NCBI GenBank assembly: GCA_022925895.1
Contig: JAKSYS010000298.1
Coordinates: forward strand, 1-64,000
Direction: 5' to 3'
From: Fragilaria crotonensis
Lineage: Eukaryota > Bacillariophyta > Fragilariophyceae > Fragilariales > Fragilariaceae
Length of the DNA stretch: 64,000 nt
The notes under the pieces were generated by a model. The model did not search any database, was not told the origin of the DNA, and worked only from the letters and a program-made list of their open reading frames with translations. Position 1 is the first letter of the stretch; each line of letters begins with the position of its first letter. The position numbers and the translations under genes are program-made. Positions 34,682 to 44,566 of this stretch are shown in pieces.

Positions 34682-36719
34682 CTTCTCGTTGCTTTGCCTC
34701 AGCTTCTATGACAGAAGTCAAGGACTTGGACCTACTCTCATTACCAGAGTCACGCATTGTAATGTCTTCGTCGTCTGACCGAGACATGTTCCCATCTTCT
34801 CCTCCTTGTTGGAGCGAGAGACCTATGCTGAAGTGTTCTACTTCTGACAGTAGATTCTGATCTCCTCTTGTTGCCTGATTTTTTCGAGGTGTTGAGTCCG
34901 GAGTTTGCCAAGCATAGTTATCTTTTTCCGAGAGTGTTTGCGATTGTTTATTTGGAGTCGTCTTGTTATCCCATCTCTTGGATTTTGAATTGACAAGACC
35001 ATCGCCGTGTTGTTCTTGATCACTAGTATCATCAAACTCCATGGTGTGTAAAGAACGCTTTGGTAGTGCGTGCTGGGGTTGTTGTAGAGTGGATGCGAGA
35101 CTTGCAAATAATTGGGTCATTTGGGCTGTGAAGATCGACATTTGGTCTTGAACTGCCTTGGAAACTTGTTCCTGTACCGTATCAGCTAGAGCTTTCTGCT
35201 GCTCGATTCTCTCCGCTTCCATTTTTGCTACTTTAGCCTTCAAACTCTCTACCTCCGCTCGACTACTCGCGAGGTCACTGATCACTGTCGATTGGTCAAA
35301 ACTAACTTGTCCTGATTCCAGCGGTATTTCAGCCGTTGTGGTGTGTCCTGCGGCCGCCATATCTGCCCACGTGCGCGTACGTTCCGACAGAAATGACTTG
35401 CTGCCTCCTATGGTCGATGTATCTGAAGCGAGAGTCTTGTCTTGAAAGACGTAATCCGGTGGACTGGAATCTGAAATTGCCGATCCGATAGAGAACGCCG
35501 TATTGATGCTGATGTTCATGTACGAATCGTCGCCACGGGAGAATCCGTCCGAGGTAATCGATGCAACCTCCGGAGGCCCTGGATATTTATCCAACGTTGA
35601 TTTTGCGTCAGGTGCCGCGTATTCGTTAATCCAACTTGCAAGGGTGTCCATGAAACATTCTCTCGTTTTATGGTAGTGACTCTTTTGAACCAAAACATTG
35701 TACCTCCCGTCTCTATTCACTGATTTACCCGGTAGTACCGCTTGTACGCCCTCTGTAGCCAGGATTCTCTCTGAAATGTAGTGCATGACATCGGGCCCCA
35801 CATGGTTTAGGACGATAACATAATTGTTTGCCAGACAGTGGGTTTGCGCTCGAATCATTTTTTCAAAAGCTTCGGGATGGCGGGACCTCATTTGAAAAGG
35901 AACGAACGTACCGTCTTCCTTGTAGGCTTGTTTAAGGATACGAGTCATTTCGTCTCTGTCTTTGCGAAGAGTTTCGATTGCATACGCTTTAGTGCGGATT
36001 GGCCGATTATTTCCCTTTATAGAGCGGACTTTGGGGGAACAATATACCAAGCGGAATTTAGGGACCTTGGCTCGAGGAACATTTTTCTTGAGAACTTCCT
36101 GGATCTTGCATGTGGCATGTACAGTGTCGTAAAATTGAGGATCGACGCCGTAGAAGAAGCCGAGTTGGATTGTATCCCAGTCCGTCTCGCTCCACTTGTG
36201 TTCATTCACGTAGAAATTGTACTTCTGCATGAGATTTGCGACGTTAGGTGTGCTTTTGATTTCGCTCAATGTATATTTTGATTGCATACGATGAATGATG
36301 AATCGATTTGGGTACTGCTGAGCCTCGTGCGTTTTTCCTTGGACATCGTCCTTTCTCCTGTTACTGGTTTGGGTGGTATGGACTGAGAATTGATGCTCTT
36401 GAGACTCCTGTGTAATGCTCAACAGGTCGAATTTGCCGATCTTCCGATTGCTGTTGTCAAAGAACTTAACACCATCGCCGAATGCTGTTTGGACTTCATG
36501 CATCCAATGTGCATGTAGAACGAGAGGGTTCACGTTCCCATTGCTGCCGTACTTCATTAATGGAAATCGGAACTTAAGTGTTTTCTCCTCAACTGTCGAG
36601 CCTCGGGACTCGTTCGTCTCGCCTTTCGTTGGTGTAACAACTGCATCGTCATCGTCCTGAGAGGATGATAACGGCGGTTGATTGCCAGCGGCAGGTAAGC
36701 GCGCGGAAGCATCCATCAT
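34668..36719 (-). CDS. LINE B ORF1 protein, intact
   Basis: About 683 codons from the ATG at 36719 (MMDASARLPAAG); the frame is open 11 codons further but without ATG. Conserved with LINE A: KFRFPLMK, HAHWMHEVQTAFGD, HKWSETDWDTI, GVDPQFYDTVHA, QMRSRHPEAFEK and DVMHYISERILA. A coiled coil lies at SSRAEVESLKAKVAKMEAER, followed by a polar tail. A role in binding the element RNA is inferred from position. No cysteine knuckle is present. Confidence 0.85.
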   Translation of the reverse strand: MMDASARLPAAGNQPPLSSSQDDDDAVVTPTKGETNESRGSTVEEKTLKFRFPLMKYGSNGNVNPLVLHAHWMHEVQTAFGDGVKFFDNSNRKIGKFDLLSITQESQEHQFSVHTTQTSNRRKDDVQGKTHEAQQYPNRFIIHRMQSKYTLSEIKSTPNVANLMQKYNFYVNEHKWSETDWDTIQLGFFYGVDPQFYDTVHATCKIQEVLKKNVPRAKVPKFRLVYCSPKVRSIKGNNRPIRTKAYAIETLRKDRDEMTRILKQAYKEDGTFVPFQMRSRHPEAFEKMIRAQTHCLANNYVIVLNHVGPDVMHYISERILATEGVQAVLPGKSVNRDGRYNVLVQKSHYHKTRECFMDTLASWINEYAAPDAKSTLDKYPGPPEVASITSDGFSRGDDSYMNISINTAFSIGSAISDSSPPDYVFQDKTLASDTSTIGGSKSFLSERTRTWADMAAAGHTTTAEIPLESGQVSFDQSTVISDLASSRAEVESLKAKVAKMEAERIEQQKALADTVQEQVSKAVQDQMSIFTAQMTQLFASLASTLQQPQHALPKRSLHTMEFDDTSDQEQHGDGLVNSKSKRWDNKTTPNKQSQTLSEKDNYAWQTPDSTPRKNQATRGDQNLLSEVEHFSIGLSLQQGGEDGNMSRSDDEDITMRDSGNESRSKSLTSVIEAEAKQREDDQK

Positions 36720-36804
36720 CGTCGGTCGACGTAGGTACCGAAGCCTACACAAGATTCACGTAGAAAAACCTAGTAGTCTTACTATTTTCTCCTAAGTGAA
36801 AATT

Positions 36805-37321
36805 CTACAGTATGTCAAACACAGAACATACAGCTTCACAAGCGACATGTCGTGTCACCAGGGACATCCGGAATTTCCACTTCATCTCGTTTTGGCCTAC
36901 TTTTTAAACCGTTATTTCTCATATATATTTTTAAGCACTACTATCATACATGTGCCACGCTAACCGATTTGCACCGGCACGCTCTCAGGGTGCTATTAGT
37001 CATGCCGTTTCTGTGTCACCTTCTCTGGGAGAAGTTGTTTCACAAAATCATCTCAAAAAAATATATTTGACGTACTTCCTTCTCATTCGTAAGGAAAAAT
37101 AAGGAGATTTAAGCAGTTTCTCGAATCTCCTTATATTTCCTTATATTTCCTTATATCGCCATAACGACAAAGCACTTATTTGTCATAGTAAAATAAGATG
37201 TTTTTCAAGAAGGTTTATATGTAACGCACTTCACAACAATGTAGTAACGGTGTTTTGATGTTCCCATATTACAGTACAGTACAACGAAGGAAAAAAGGAG
37301 ATTTAAGCAGATTCTCAAATT
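36805..37321. repeat. Long direct repeat flanking LINE B, right copy (517 bases)
   Basis: The second copy of 29978-30485. Its sequence continues into the flank that leads to the Harbinger-like MITE. Confidence 0.95.
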
Positions 37322-37334
37322 TCCTCATCCTTCC

Positions 37335-37337
37335 TTA
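37335..37337. repeat. TTA target duplication, left
   Basis: TTA here and at 38113-38115 flank the MITE; 3-base TTA/TAA duplications are typical for PIF/Harbinger. Confidence 0.7.
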
Positions 37338-38112
37338 GAGCATCCCCACCGCTGGAGCGAAATCTGAATCGGACATATTGGTCTCGAGCCTTTAGAAACC
37401 TATTTTGGACATATTGGTGGTATCTTTCTCGCACCGCGTGCAGATTTTTTCGAGCAGCACGATGAAATTCTGACCCCCGCTCTGTAAATTAGACTGCTTT
37501 TTCTGTCGGATTTTGTGGTAATCTACCTACAGAATGTGGAACTTCACGTACTACCAGTACCGGCAAACGAGAGGTTGCGTCCCGAATGTGTGTGATGTAC
37601 AGGGTTTAATAGCATATATACAGTAGTAGTACATTGATGTCATACCGTGGCGTTACGAAACAAAGATCATCGACAAGGATGCTGGCACGTAAAGAACAGG
37701 GACTCCGCAATCGTACCACTCAATTTACTACTACATACGCATTCATTGCGTCGACGTCGTTTCAATGGTGTTACGGTGCTCGTCCGAGATGATGTCAATT
37801 TTTTGCATACAGATCACAGACAAACTGACATGAGTCACAGTGTGAATGTGGCATCCGTGATAAAATCCTATTGGTTAATTTTTTATTCGAATGGGTCGAA
37901 TAGGACAAAATGAGGGGCGCGAGAATCTGGACCCGGCTCGAGAATTCAGCAATTTGGCTCTATTCTCGAGCCCCAAATCAGATTTCGAGCCGCTCGGGCG
38001 CGAAATCTGAGGTATCGAGCCCAAGCGGTGCCATGCATTTTGGACAAAATTGTCGACACAAATGGTCCTATCGGGTCATATCTCAGATTTCGCTCCAGCG
38101 GTGGGGATGCTC
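37338..38112. mobile_element. PIF/Harbinger-like MITE (775 bases)
   Basis: A perfect 30-base terminal inverted repeat starts GAGCATCCCCACCGCTGGAG and continues CGAAATCTGA on both ends, and TTA stands on both sides. Inside, GCTCGAG, CGAGCC and AAATCTGA words form further inverted segments (37920-38020). No transposase frame is present. Family assignment rests on the TTA duplication and the form of the end; the transposase remnant at 14390-15422 is of the right superfamily to move it, but a link is not shown. Confidence 0.85.
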
Positions 38113-38115
38113 TTA
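38113..38115. repeat. TTA target duplication, right
   Basis: Matches 37335-37337. Confidence 0.7.
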
Positions 38116-38602
38116 TGTAAACGTCTCAACAATAAGTTTTACGAAGTCCCGAGTCGCAACAATAAGGAGATTTTTGTTACCTTCTCCATATCAATTTTTA
38201 CTCCAGTGGCGGGCAGGCTCGTACAGTTTCAATACTCTGCACAAAACTTAAGCAAATGAAGCAAATCGTCAAATAACTGCCAGAGCTCGACCCCGTAACC
38301 CGATAAACAACCTATAGTTAGGGATAAGGAGATATTCCGGATGTCCCAGCACTTGCACGAATCTTGGGTGCATCTTTTGTAAGAGACAACATGCATGGGC
38401 GTATGTGCAAACGGGGAGTTCCGTATGCACAGATCTGCGAGTAAGTAGTAGGCGGAAGATTCATGGCATCGCTATTCCTGCTTGATCAGCCACTCAACGT
38501 AAAACCTGGGTTTCTTCTAATCGAACGTTCTCGCTGTGGGCAAAGTGAATACTGAATACGCTGCACTCGGAGTACTTCTACCTCGAACATCCTAAATCGT
38601 AC
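38116..38602. other. Upstream region of the LRR gene
   Basis: No gene recognised; expected to hold the promoter of the LRR gene starting at 38603. Confidence 0.4.
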
Positions 38603-39747
38603 ATGGCAAACATGCGCTTGACGATGAGGATCTTGTCATTTTACTTGTTGACGTTGCTGTCGGTGCTCCTCTTGACAGGAGTCGTCGCAGCACCCACAAG
38701 ACCACCAACTCGCCGTCCCACAACTCGTCGTCCAACGACTCGCCGTCCAACAACACGCCGTCCAACGACTCGCAGGCCAACAACACGCCGTCCAACACCG
38801 TCCCTTCAACAAGTTATTCAACAGTACTTGATCGCCTGCAACTTCTTTAACATCCAATCATTGGCTGAATGTCAACAGACAAGGTCATTTCAGTCACAGG
38901 CCCGCGGACCGATGGCTTAACAATTCCAAGTGAGATTGGGCTCTTGATATAGATGACAGAATTGGAATTCTTTCTCATGAGTGCGCCGCCTTCCACAATT
39001 CCAAGCGAGATTGGGCTCTTGACACAGTTGGAGTCTTTGCTTTTCGGCGTAACTGAGGTGACTTCAACAATTCCCAGCGAGATTGGGCGTTTGACACAGC
39101 TGACGTGGTTGAGTGTGGCTGAGAATAGGAAATTGACGGGTAGCATTCCGAGCGAGATCGGGCGCTTGACAAAGCTGTCTTACTTGTATGTCCACTTAAA
39201 TCTGATTGCATCAAGAATTCCCAGCGAGATCGGGCGCTTGACACAGCTGAGTGGACTGCAAGTCACGTGCAATCTATTGACGGGCAGCATTCCGACAGTG
39301 ATCGGCCGCTTGACACAGCTGGATGAGTTGTTTTTGAATGGAAATCAGTTGACGTTAACAATTCCGAGTGAGATCGGACGCTTGGCACTGCTCAGACAGT
39401 TGTACTTCGGCGGGCAATGTACTCGTTTTTATGACAACCCTGTCGACCATCCTGTCAAGAATCAGTTGACTGGCAGGATTCCAAGTGAAATCGGGCGCTT
39501 GTCGTTGCTTTTTTCTTTGGATTTCTCCGAAAATCAGTTGACTTCGAGAATCCCAAGCGAGATTGGACGCTTGGCTCAGCTCACTCGGGTATCGTTTGCC
39601 GGCAACCGCTTATCGGGGACAATTCCATCATCCTTCTGCTCAGTCGAACGTCCTTTATATTTGTCGATCTACATCGACTGTGGTGAAGTCACCTGTAAGC
39701 CAGGATGTTGCCGATCAGGTGACATGCCGTTCCCGCCGTTATGTTAG
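38603..39747 (+). pseudogene. Secreted leucine-rich-repeat protein with Thr/Arg/Pro repeats, interrupted
   Basis: The ATG at 38603 gives a signal peptide (about residues 10-30, LLTLLSVLLLTGVVAA), then about six RPTTR units coded by a 15-base tandem repeat (38701-38800), probably an O-glycosylated stalk. From about 38873 in another frame come about nine LRRs of the plant/RLK type (IPSEIGRLTQLxxLxxxxNxLTG, 24 residues each; one has a 10-residue insertion), ending in a Cys-rich cap (CGEVTCKPGCC). A frameshift at about 38840-38873 and an in-frame TAG at 38950-38952 (where the repeat predicts CAG) separate the halves. Such proteins are usually extracellular or wall-bound and mediate binding. It may be a pseudogene or contain assembly errors. 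Confidence 0.75.
38701..38800 (+). repeat. 15-base tandem repeat coding RPTTR
   Basis: About six units of the type CGTCCAACAACTCGC with silent or near-silent differences, inside the LRR gene. Confidence 0.85.
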
Positions 39748-40235
39748 AAGGAGAAATGACACGACATGTGATCCTGCGATCATTTCGTACGATTTTTTTC
39801 ACACCTGGCGAATTCCAATCTGCGCGGCGCGGTGGAACGCAATGTACAATACCATCGTACTGGTGAAGATAATGGAGTTACATATAGTACTTTTGCCTGC
39901 GCTTTCGTTGCATATGCAGGCTCAGTAGTATGTCCGTCGCTTCTCAGATCAATATCAATTGCCTGCTGTTCTCCTCTGACGCTGTGCAAGTTTGTTGAAC
40001 TTTGATGATATGCCAGGTTCGATTCGATCAGGACACCACCGGAAGGCGTGCATCGTCTGGAATGACACTGATCGACGCCATCACTGTGCGCATCATCAAT
40101 TCGACGGCCAGCACAAAGCTTAACAAGCCATGGTGAAGCACTAGGAAATACCGAACCAAATACAAATCGCTTTATAAAAGACATTTCTAGTCTCCCCACA
40201 AATGGACGCCTGGCTTTGGCAATAATTATCAGCCA
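39748..40235. other. Intergenic region between convergent genes
   Basis: The two 3' ends of the LRR gene (+) and the methyltransferase-like gene (-) face each other here. No further gene is supported. Confidence 0.45.
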
Positions 40236-41329
40236 TCAAGCCTTCGCTTGATCAACTTGCTTAAACGAGGCAATATTATACATGATATCGAGTTTCATGT
40301 CGAGAAACAATTCATCGTTGGCAGGCCATCCTGTGGGGGTGCGAATGTGGAACAGAGACAAGCCGCATTTTTCCTTCAACAGCCTTGTGAAAACATTTAA
40401 ATGTGGTACGGAACCGGGTCCATATCGTGCATCATAGGAGTAGTGATGCCATTCCAATGTCAACTGTCGAATCGCGTTGCACATGCCACTGTCAATCAAT
40501 CCTTCCAACATGCGATACTCAGACCCTTCTGACATCAATCTTCAACAGATCAATTTGACTGTGCCCAAACTCTTTCATAATGCTAGTGACACTCCGGACA
40601 GGAAGGGCGTGCAACCTTGATGAGGGAATTTCTTGAAGCGACATGCTCCGTCAGTACAATTTCTGGGATTGGCAACGACCAGTGTTGGATAGGAGTATAT
40701 GCTCACTTGTCCCCAATTGTATTCCCGCAGCGTAATCGTTTCGTCGGCACCACCGCCACCGTACAGAAACATGTGATAATTTTGTTATCTTTCAATTCAG
40801 TATTGTTCTCGTACCACGCTTTCGTAATGGGTGATGGATCAAAGGCAAATACCTGGCAGTTGAAGGGAGGTTTGGAGAGAATGACACCAAATTCGGGTTG
40901 CGTCCTGATGCCAAAATCGTACATGATGCAATCGTTATACCGGAAGTTGTCGAGACAAATCGGCATGATGAGGTCGCACTTTTCAGAATGAGGACAATAT
41001 TCGTTCAGTGCCGACTGTCGAATGCACGTAGTAGCTCTTTGCGCCCAATAAAAGGGATCGCTGTTGAAGCCAAGGTATGCATTGATTTTAGTCTCCAACA
41101 TGCGAAGGCGATCCTGAAAGGTAATACTGTTATTCTGGATTCGCTGCAGTTCAGGTCGGAATCGCAATGCCTTACTGTGATGGAAATCCAGCTCCTTCGC
41201 TTCATTAGCCATAATCACCCGACTCAGCGACTCTTGCAGTAACACGACGTAGCAATACAGATAACCGATCAGAATGTAAGGGAGCATCACCCAAAGGTAA
41301 CGAAACGGGAAGGCAGCTTGATTCGCCAT
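40236..41329 (-). pseudogene. METTL24-like methyltransferase (Methyltransf_22 type), frameshifted
   Basis: The ATG at 41329 (MANQAAFPFRY) begins a short cytosolic tail and one membrane segment (LWVMLPYILIGYLYCYVVLL), so a Golgi-type II anchor is likely. Then follow MYDFGIRTQPEFGVIL, CQVFAFDPSP (cofactor-binding loop), MFLYGGGGADETITL, QIDLLKIDV, EGSEYRMLEGL and LTLEWHHYSYD, the order of the METTL24 family. At least three single-base shifts are needed to follow the domain (near 40775, about 40610-40630 and near 40545), each in or next to a short homopolymer. The methyl acceptor is unknown. It is either a recent pseudogene or a gene with sequencing indels. Confidence 0.7.
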
Positions 41330-42146
41330 GATCAAATTCGTGTGAGCCTTGGGACAGGTCAACGGCGTCAGTCTCAATTACGATTTACGTGATATGTATG
41401 CACCAAGGTATGCACAATGTCACCCTTCGGATGAAGCGCAAATGAATGAAGTATGTTGGTGTACTTGTATGAATACTCCGTCTTGTGTGGAGCACAGATG
41501 GGCGATGGGCGAGGGCAGGGTAGGGTGCGTTCGCTTGGTACGGTTTGCACACATGACAAGATTCGTTTTCATGTGATTTTGCTGTAGTGTCTCGTTTCGT
41601 ATAGCAATACGACTAGGTCTAGTACAAGTGGTGCTGTGAAAACTGAGTACGGGGTGTAGAGACAACATGGTCCAAGTTCCAAGCACGTATATTCTACGGC
41701 GCACAAGTACCAGCAATACCCTCCCAGATTGATTAGTGTTGGTGTATCATAGCGTCCAACAGTAGGTTCATGTATGTACAGTATGTACAAACGGGCGCGG
41801 AAGATACTTCATATAATGATAGGGTAGCACCCGACACCCGACACTACTCCAGTACAACACTACAGCAGTAGTACAGGAAGGAATTTTGCCATGATCCATC
41901 ATCACATTCCTGATTTCAGCTACCGGTAGGTCACCACGAAGCCTATACACACAAGACACTGGAACTGTGCAGCAGGACGATCGTGTGGTTGCTTTGTTGT
42001 TACAAAGTCGAGACCAATTACACTCGAATAACTTACTAGACGTAAGCCGAATTCTGAAAACGCTTGTTGGCAACAGCAACCTTTCCTTCCCGAGTCCAAC
42101 AGTAGCTACGACATGTATTATGGTATTTTCCGTGAAGAATAAGCGC
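41330..42146. other. Intergenic region, nothing firm
   Basis: Includes the 5' flank of the METTL24-like gene and the 3' flank of the Swc5-like gene. Scattered GTAC words occur between 41620 and 41880. No gene supported. Confidence 0.45.
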
Positions 42147-42917
42147 CTACTTTCCTCGTTTACTGCGTTCTTGATCACGCTTTGCCTTTTCCTGAACAAA
42201 ACTCCGTTGATCAACTCGTTGCAAAAAGTCTTGCTTGACAAGAAAGGCATTCTTGCCCTGCGCTTGCTTCTCAATTTCAGCTTCCACGCCTGCCTCCTGC
42301 TTGAATGATTCCCAATCGGCTGAAGTTTTGGCAACAGTCGACAACTTTCCGGGTCCTTCCAATTCTTGCAACAAACTGTCTAGACCCCGCGGTTTACTTC
42401 CGTCAGCATGCCCCGAGTCCAACGAGTCACGTGCGTTAACTTTGCGTTTCACTTCAATTGTCGTTCCAGCATACCGTTTCACTTCCGTAATTGTCCGTGA
42501 TGTTGTTGTCGGGAGTGTCGCTCTCTTGACTTTTGTTGCAGCGATTGTGTCACTAGTAGTGGCCATGATTTGAGCCGCTGCTGTAGGTCCAAAGATACGG
42601 ATAAGCAAGTCTTGAGTTGCATCCGATGGTCCATTGACCTTTCTTCGTTTGGGAAGAAAGCGTGTGCCAAAATTATAGCCAAACATTTGTAGAAAAGCTT
42701 CGTCCACAGCCTTGCGTTTGGCTTCCGACAGTGTGCTGGAAGGAATGCCATCGGACGATGATTTGGACTGTTCGATCGCGTCGTCGTCGTCGTCGTCGTC
42801 GTCGTCTATATCAACGTCTTCTTCAGGATTGTAATCGTCATCGTCGTCTTCATCCTCGAGAGGGATCTCTTTTTCGCTAGCCTTTTCAGTTGTCAACTCT
42901 ATTTGTTGCACCATCAT
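42147..42917 (-). CDS. Swc5/BCNT (CFDP1) family chromatin protein
   Basis: 256 codons, intact. The N-terminus is acidic with a run of Asp (DDDDDDDDD near residues 38-47, coded by repeated GTC on the other strand). The last 65 residues form the BCNT-C domain: LSTVAKTSADWESFKQEAG, then GKNAFLVKQDFLQRVDQRSF. In yeast and animals this family is a subunit of the SWR1/SRCAP remodeller, which replaces H2A by H2A.Z; the acidic stretch contacts histones. A second ATG follows directly at 42914. This is one of the clearest intact host genes in the window. Confidence 0.88.
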   Translation of the reverse strand: MMVQQIELTTEKASEKEIPLEDEDDDDDYNPEEDVDIDDDDDDDDDAIEQSKSSSDGIPSSTLSEAKRKAVDEAFLQMFGYNFGTRFLPKRRKVNGPSDATQDLLIRIFGPTAAAQIMATTSDTIAATKVKRATLPTTTSRTITEVKRYAGTTIEVKRKVNARDSLDSGHADGSKPRGLDSLLQELEGPGKLSTVAKTSADWESFKQEAGVEAEIEKQAQGKNAFLVKQDFLQRVDQRSFVQEKAKRDQERSKRGK

Positions 42918-43647
42918 GCGAGAATTGGGTACTCTTGACTTTCGACTGTTGCATCGGCAATATAATTAAAGCAAGAGTTGCTGGGGTTGAGTGTGTTGGG
43001 CGTGTTGACTGTTGACTGCATCTACGGTACTAGTACCTGATCGTAGTATCTACTGTCGGCATGTCCAGCAGGGCGTTGAATCTACTGTCTGTCATACTTC
43101 ATACGTAGAACGGTGCGTCTGCGTCGTATTGGGAATTGGGACCGGCGACTGGCCAGAACCAGACCGCCACGACCCCATCATTGGCGATTTCTCCGGGATT
43201 CGTCGTGTGCCCGCCCATTCCGCCATTCAATCAAACATGAAACCAGACCTCCATATAAGTACATGATTATGAATGTGTTGACATGTAAGTTGAATCATTT
43301 GTACCCGAACTGCTTAGGGGTTAGGGGAATAATATATATATGTTTGTATAAAGACAAACACTGCCAGTTGCCCATTGGAAATTACGTTGCGGAAAGCAAT
43401 TCGTAAATACCACCTTCATGACGCAGGTTTTGACTCAATCAATTAATTAGACAAAAGATATTTCTGAACGTGTGCTTCACCGCGTAGGTACATGTGCCCG
43501 TATAAGCTTTGTGACGAGGTGCTACGATATTACACTCTGCATGAACCAAGCAAGTTTTCACCGAAGAGAGTCAACAAGTGGAACTTCATAACATCTTCGC
43601 TTATTAGTTCCACGCATGTTGTGGATATCAAGTTTTCTTTTATCACA
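42918..43647. other. Intergenic region between divergent genes
   Basis: The Swc5-like gene (-) and the FkbM-like gene (+) diverge from here, so it should hold both promoters. A frame reads upstream of 43648 but resembles leader sequence. Nothing else is recognised. Confidence 0.45.
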
Positions 43648-44566
43648 ATGGCGAGCCTTGTTTTCAAACCATGCCCATTAAGGGTAATCGACGTCATGCT
43701 GTTGGCATTCTTTATGTACGGATCAGGCTATATTGCTGGTCGCCTCGGCAGTATTCCCCTAAGTGCCTTGCCCCTTGGAACCGTGCTCCGTGAGACCGGA
43801 AACGTGACAGGTTGCGATTCTGCTCGAGAATACGGCAATGGATGGCACTCGATAGAAGTTTTCTATGGAAGGTCAGATCATTTGGAAGTTATGCTTCCTA
43901 AGGATGTCGAGTGGTTTTCGCAAGTTCGACAAGACCGAATTGTCACTAGGTTGTTCAGGGGGAAAGAGAAAGGGCTTCTTTGTTGATTTGGCGGCAAACG
44001 ACGCTACGTTTCTTTCGAATACCTATAGTTTGGAAAAGAAATTTGGATGGACTGGCTTATGCATTGAACCGAATCCTATCTACTGGGCTAATCACACCTA
44101 CCGAGATTGTCAGGTTGTTGCTGCTGTTGTTGGCAAGGAGAGAATGGAAGAAGTACGTTTTCGATTCAATAATGGAGTTTTCGGAGGAATTACCGGCGAC
44201 GGTTTCGACAATAGAAAAGAAGCTGAAAAGGTTGCTGATCTGAAATACACTGTCACTCTCAAGGAGATTCTTGAGCGATTCAAGGCTCCGAAACAGATTG
44301 ACTATCTTTCGTTGGACGTTGAGGGAGCAGAATCATTTATCCTTGAACAATTTCCATGGACCGACTACAATGTTTCGCTAATGACGATTGAGAGACCAAA
44401 GGAAGATTTGAAGGCGCTGCTCGACCAGAATGGATATAAATTCCTCAAAAAGCTCAGCAGTTGGGGTGAGACATTGTGGGCGCACGAATCAATGATGGAC
44501 TCGTTGGATCTACTAATCCTCAACGAGTACAATCTTACTCGATCGCCCACACGATATCGCACTTAA
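43648..44566 (+). pseudogene. FkbM-family methyltransferase with one frameshift
   Basis: The ATG at 43648 (MASLVFKPCPL) precedes a membrane segment (VIDVMLLAFFMYGSGYIAG), suggesting a type II anchored enzyme of the secretory path. The FkbM core follows: GFFVDLAANDATFLSNTY (cofactor-binding motif I), GLCIEPNPIYW, then IDYLSLDVEGAESFILEQ (the family hallmark). A one-base shift at about 43965-43975, in AAAGGGCTTCTTT, separates the first 109 codons from the core. The family O-methylates sugars and other small molecules; the substrate cannot be told. The neighbouring METTL24-like gene is a related type. Confidence 0.78.

Larger units (their letters stand above)
30486..36804 (-). mobile_element. 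LINE B: non-LTR retrotransposon with complete 5' end and missing 3' end
   Basis: On the minus strand it starts at 36804 with AATTTTCACTTAGG, the same 5' end as LINE A, and carries ORF1 (36719-34668), endonuclease (34681-33272) and reverse transcriptase (33408-30610). The coding homology to LINE A continues past 30610 in another frame (FAYRYQRKLFIR) up to about 30486 and stops there, before the RNase H domain. No 3' untranslated region, AATAAA or T-run is present. The element is bounded on both sides by the 508/517-base direct repeat. Only about two frameshifts are seen (near 33410 and near 30620), so it is young. Confidence 0.9.

Noticed and set aside
29978-37321. LINE B and its direct repeats read as an LTR retrotransposon
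   Set aside because: The coding part is a non-LTR type with AP endonuclease, the repeat ends lack TG/CA, and there is no primer-binding site or polypurine tract at the junctions.
39780-40199. 139-codon frame on the minus strand downstream of the METTL24-like gene
   Set aside because: No domain or natural composition; lies in 3' flanking DNA.
41768-42334. 188-codon frame on the minus strand
   Set aside because: It overlaps the 3' end of the Swc5/BCNT gene in another frame and has a composition typical of antisense or shifted frames.
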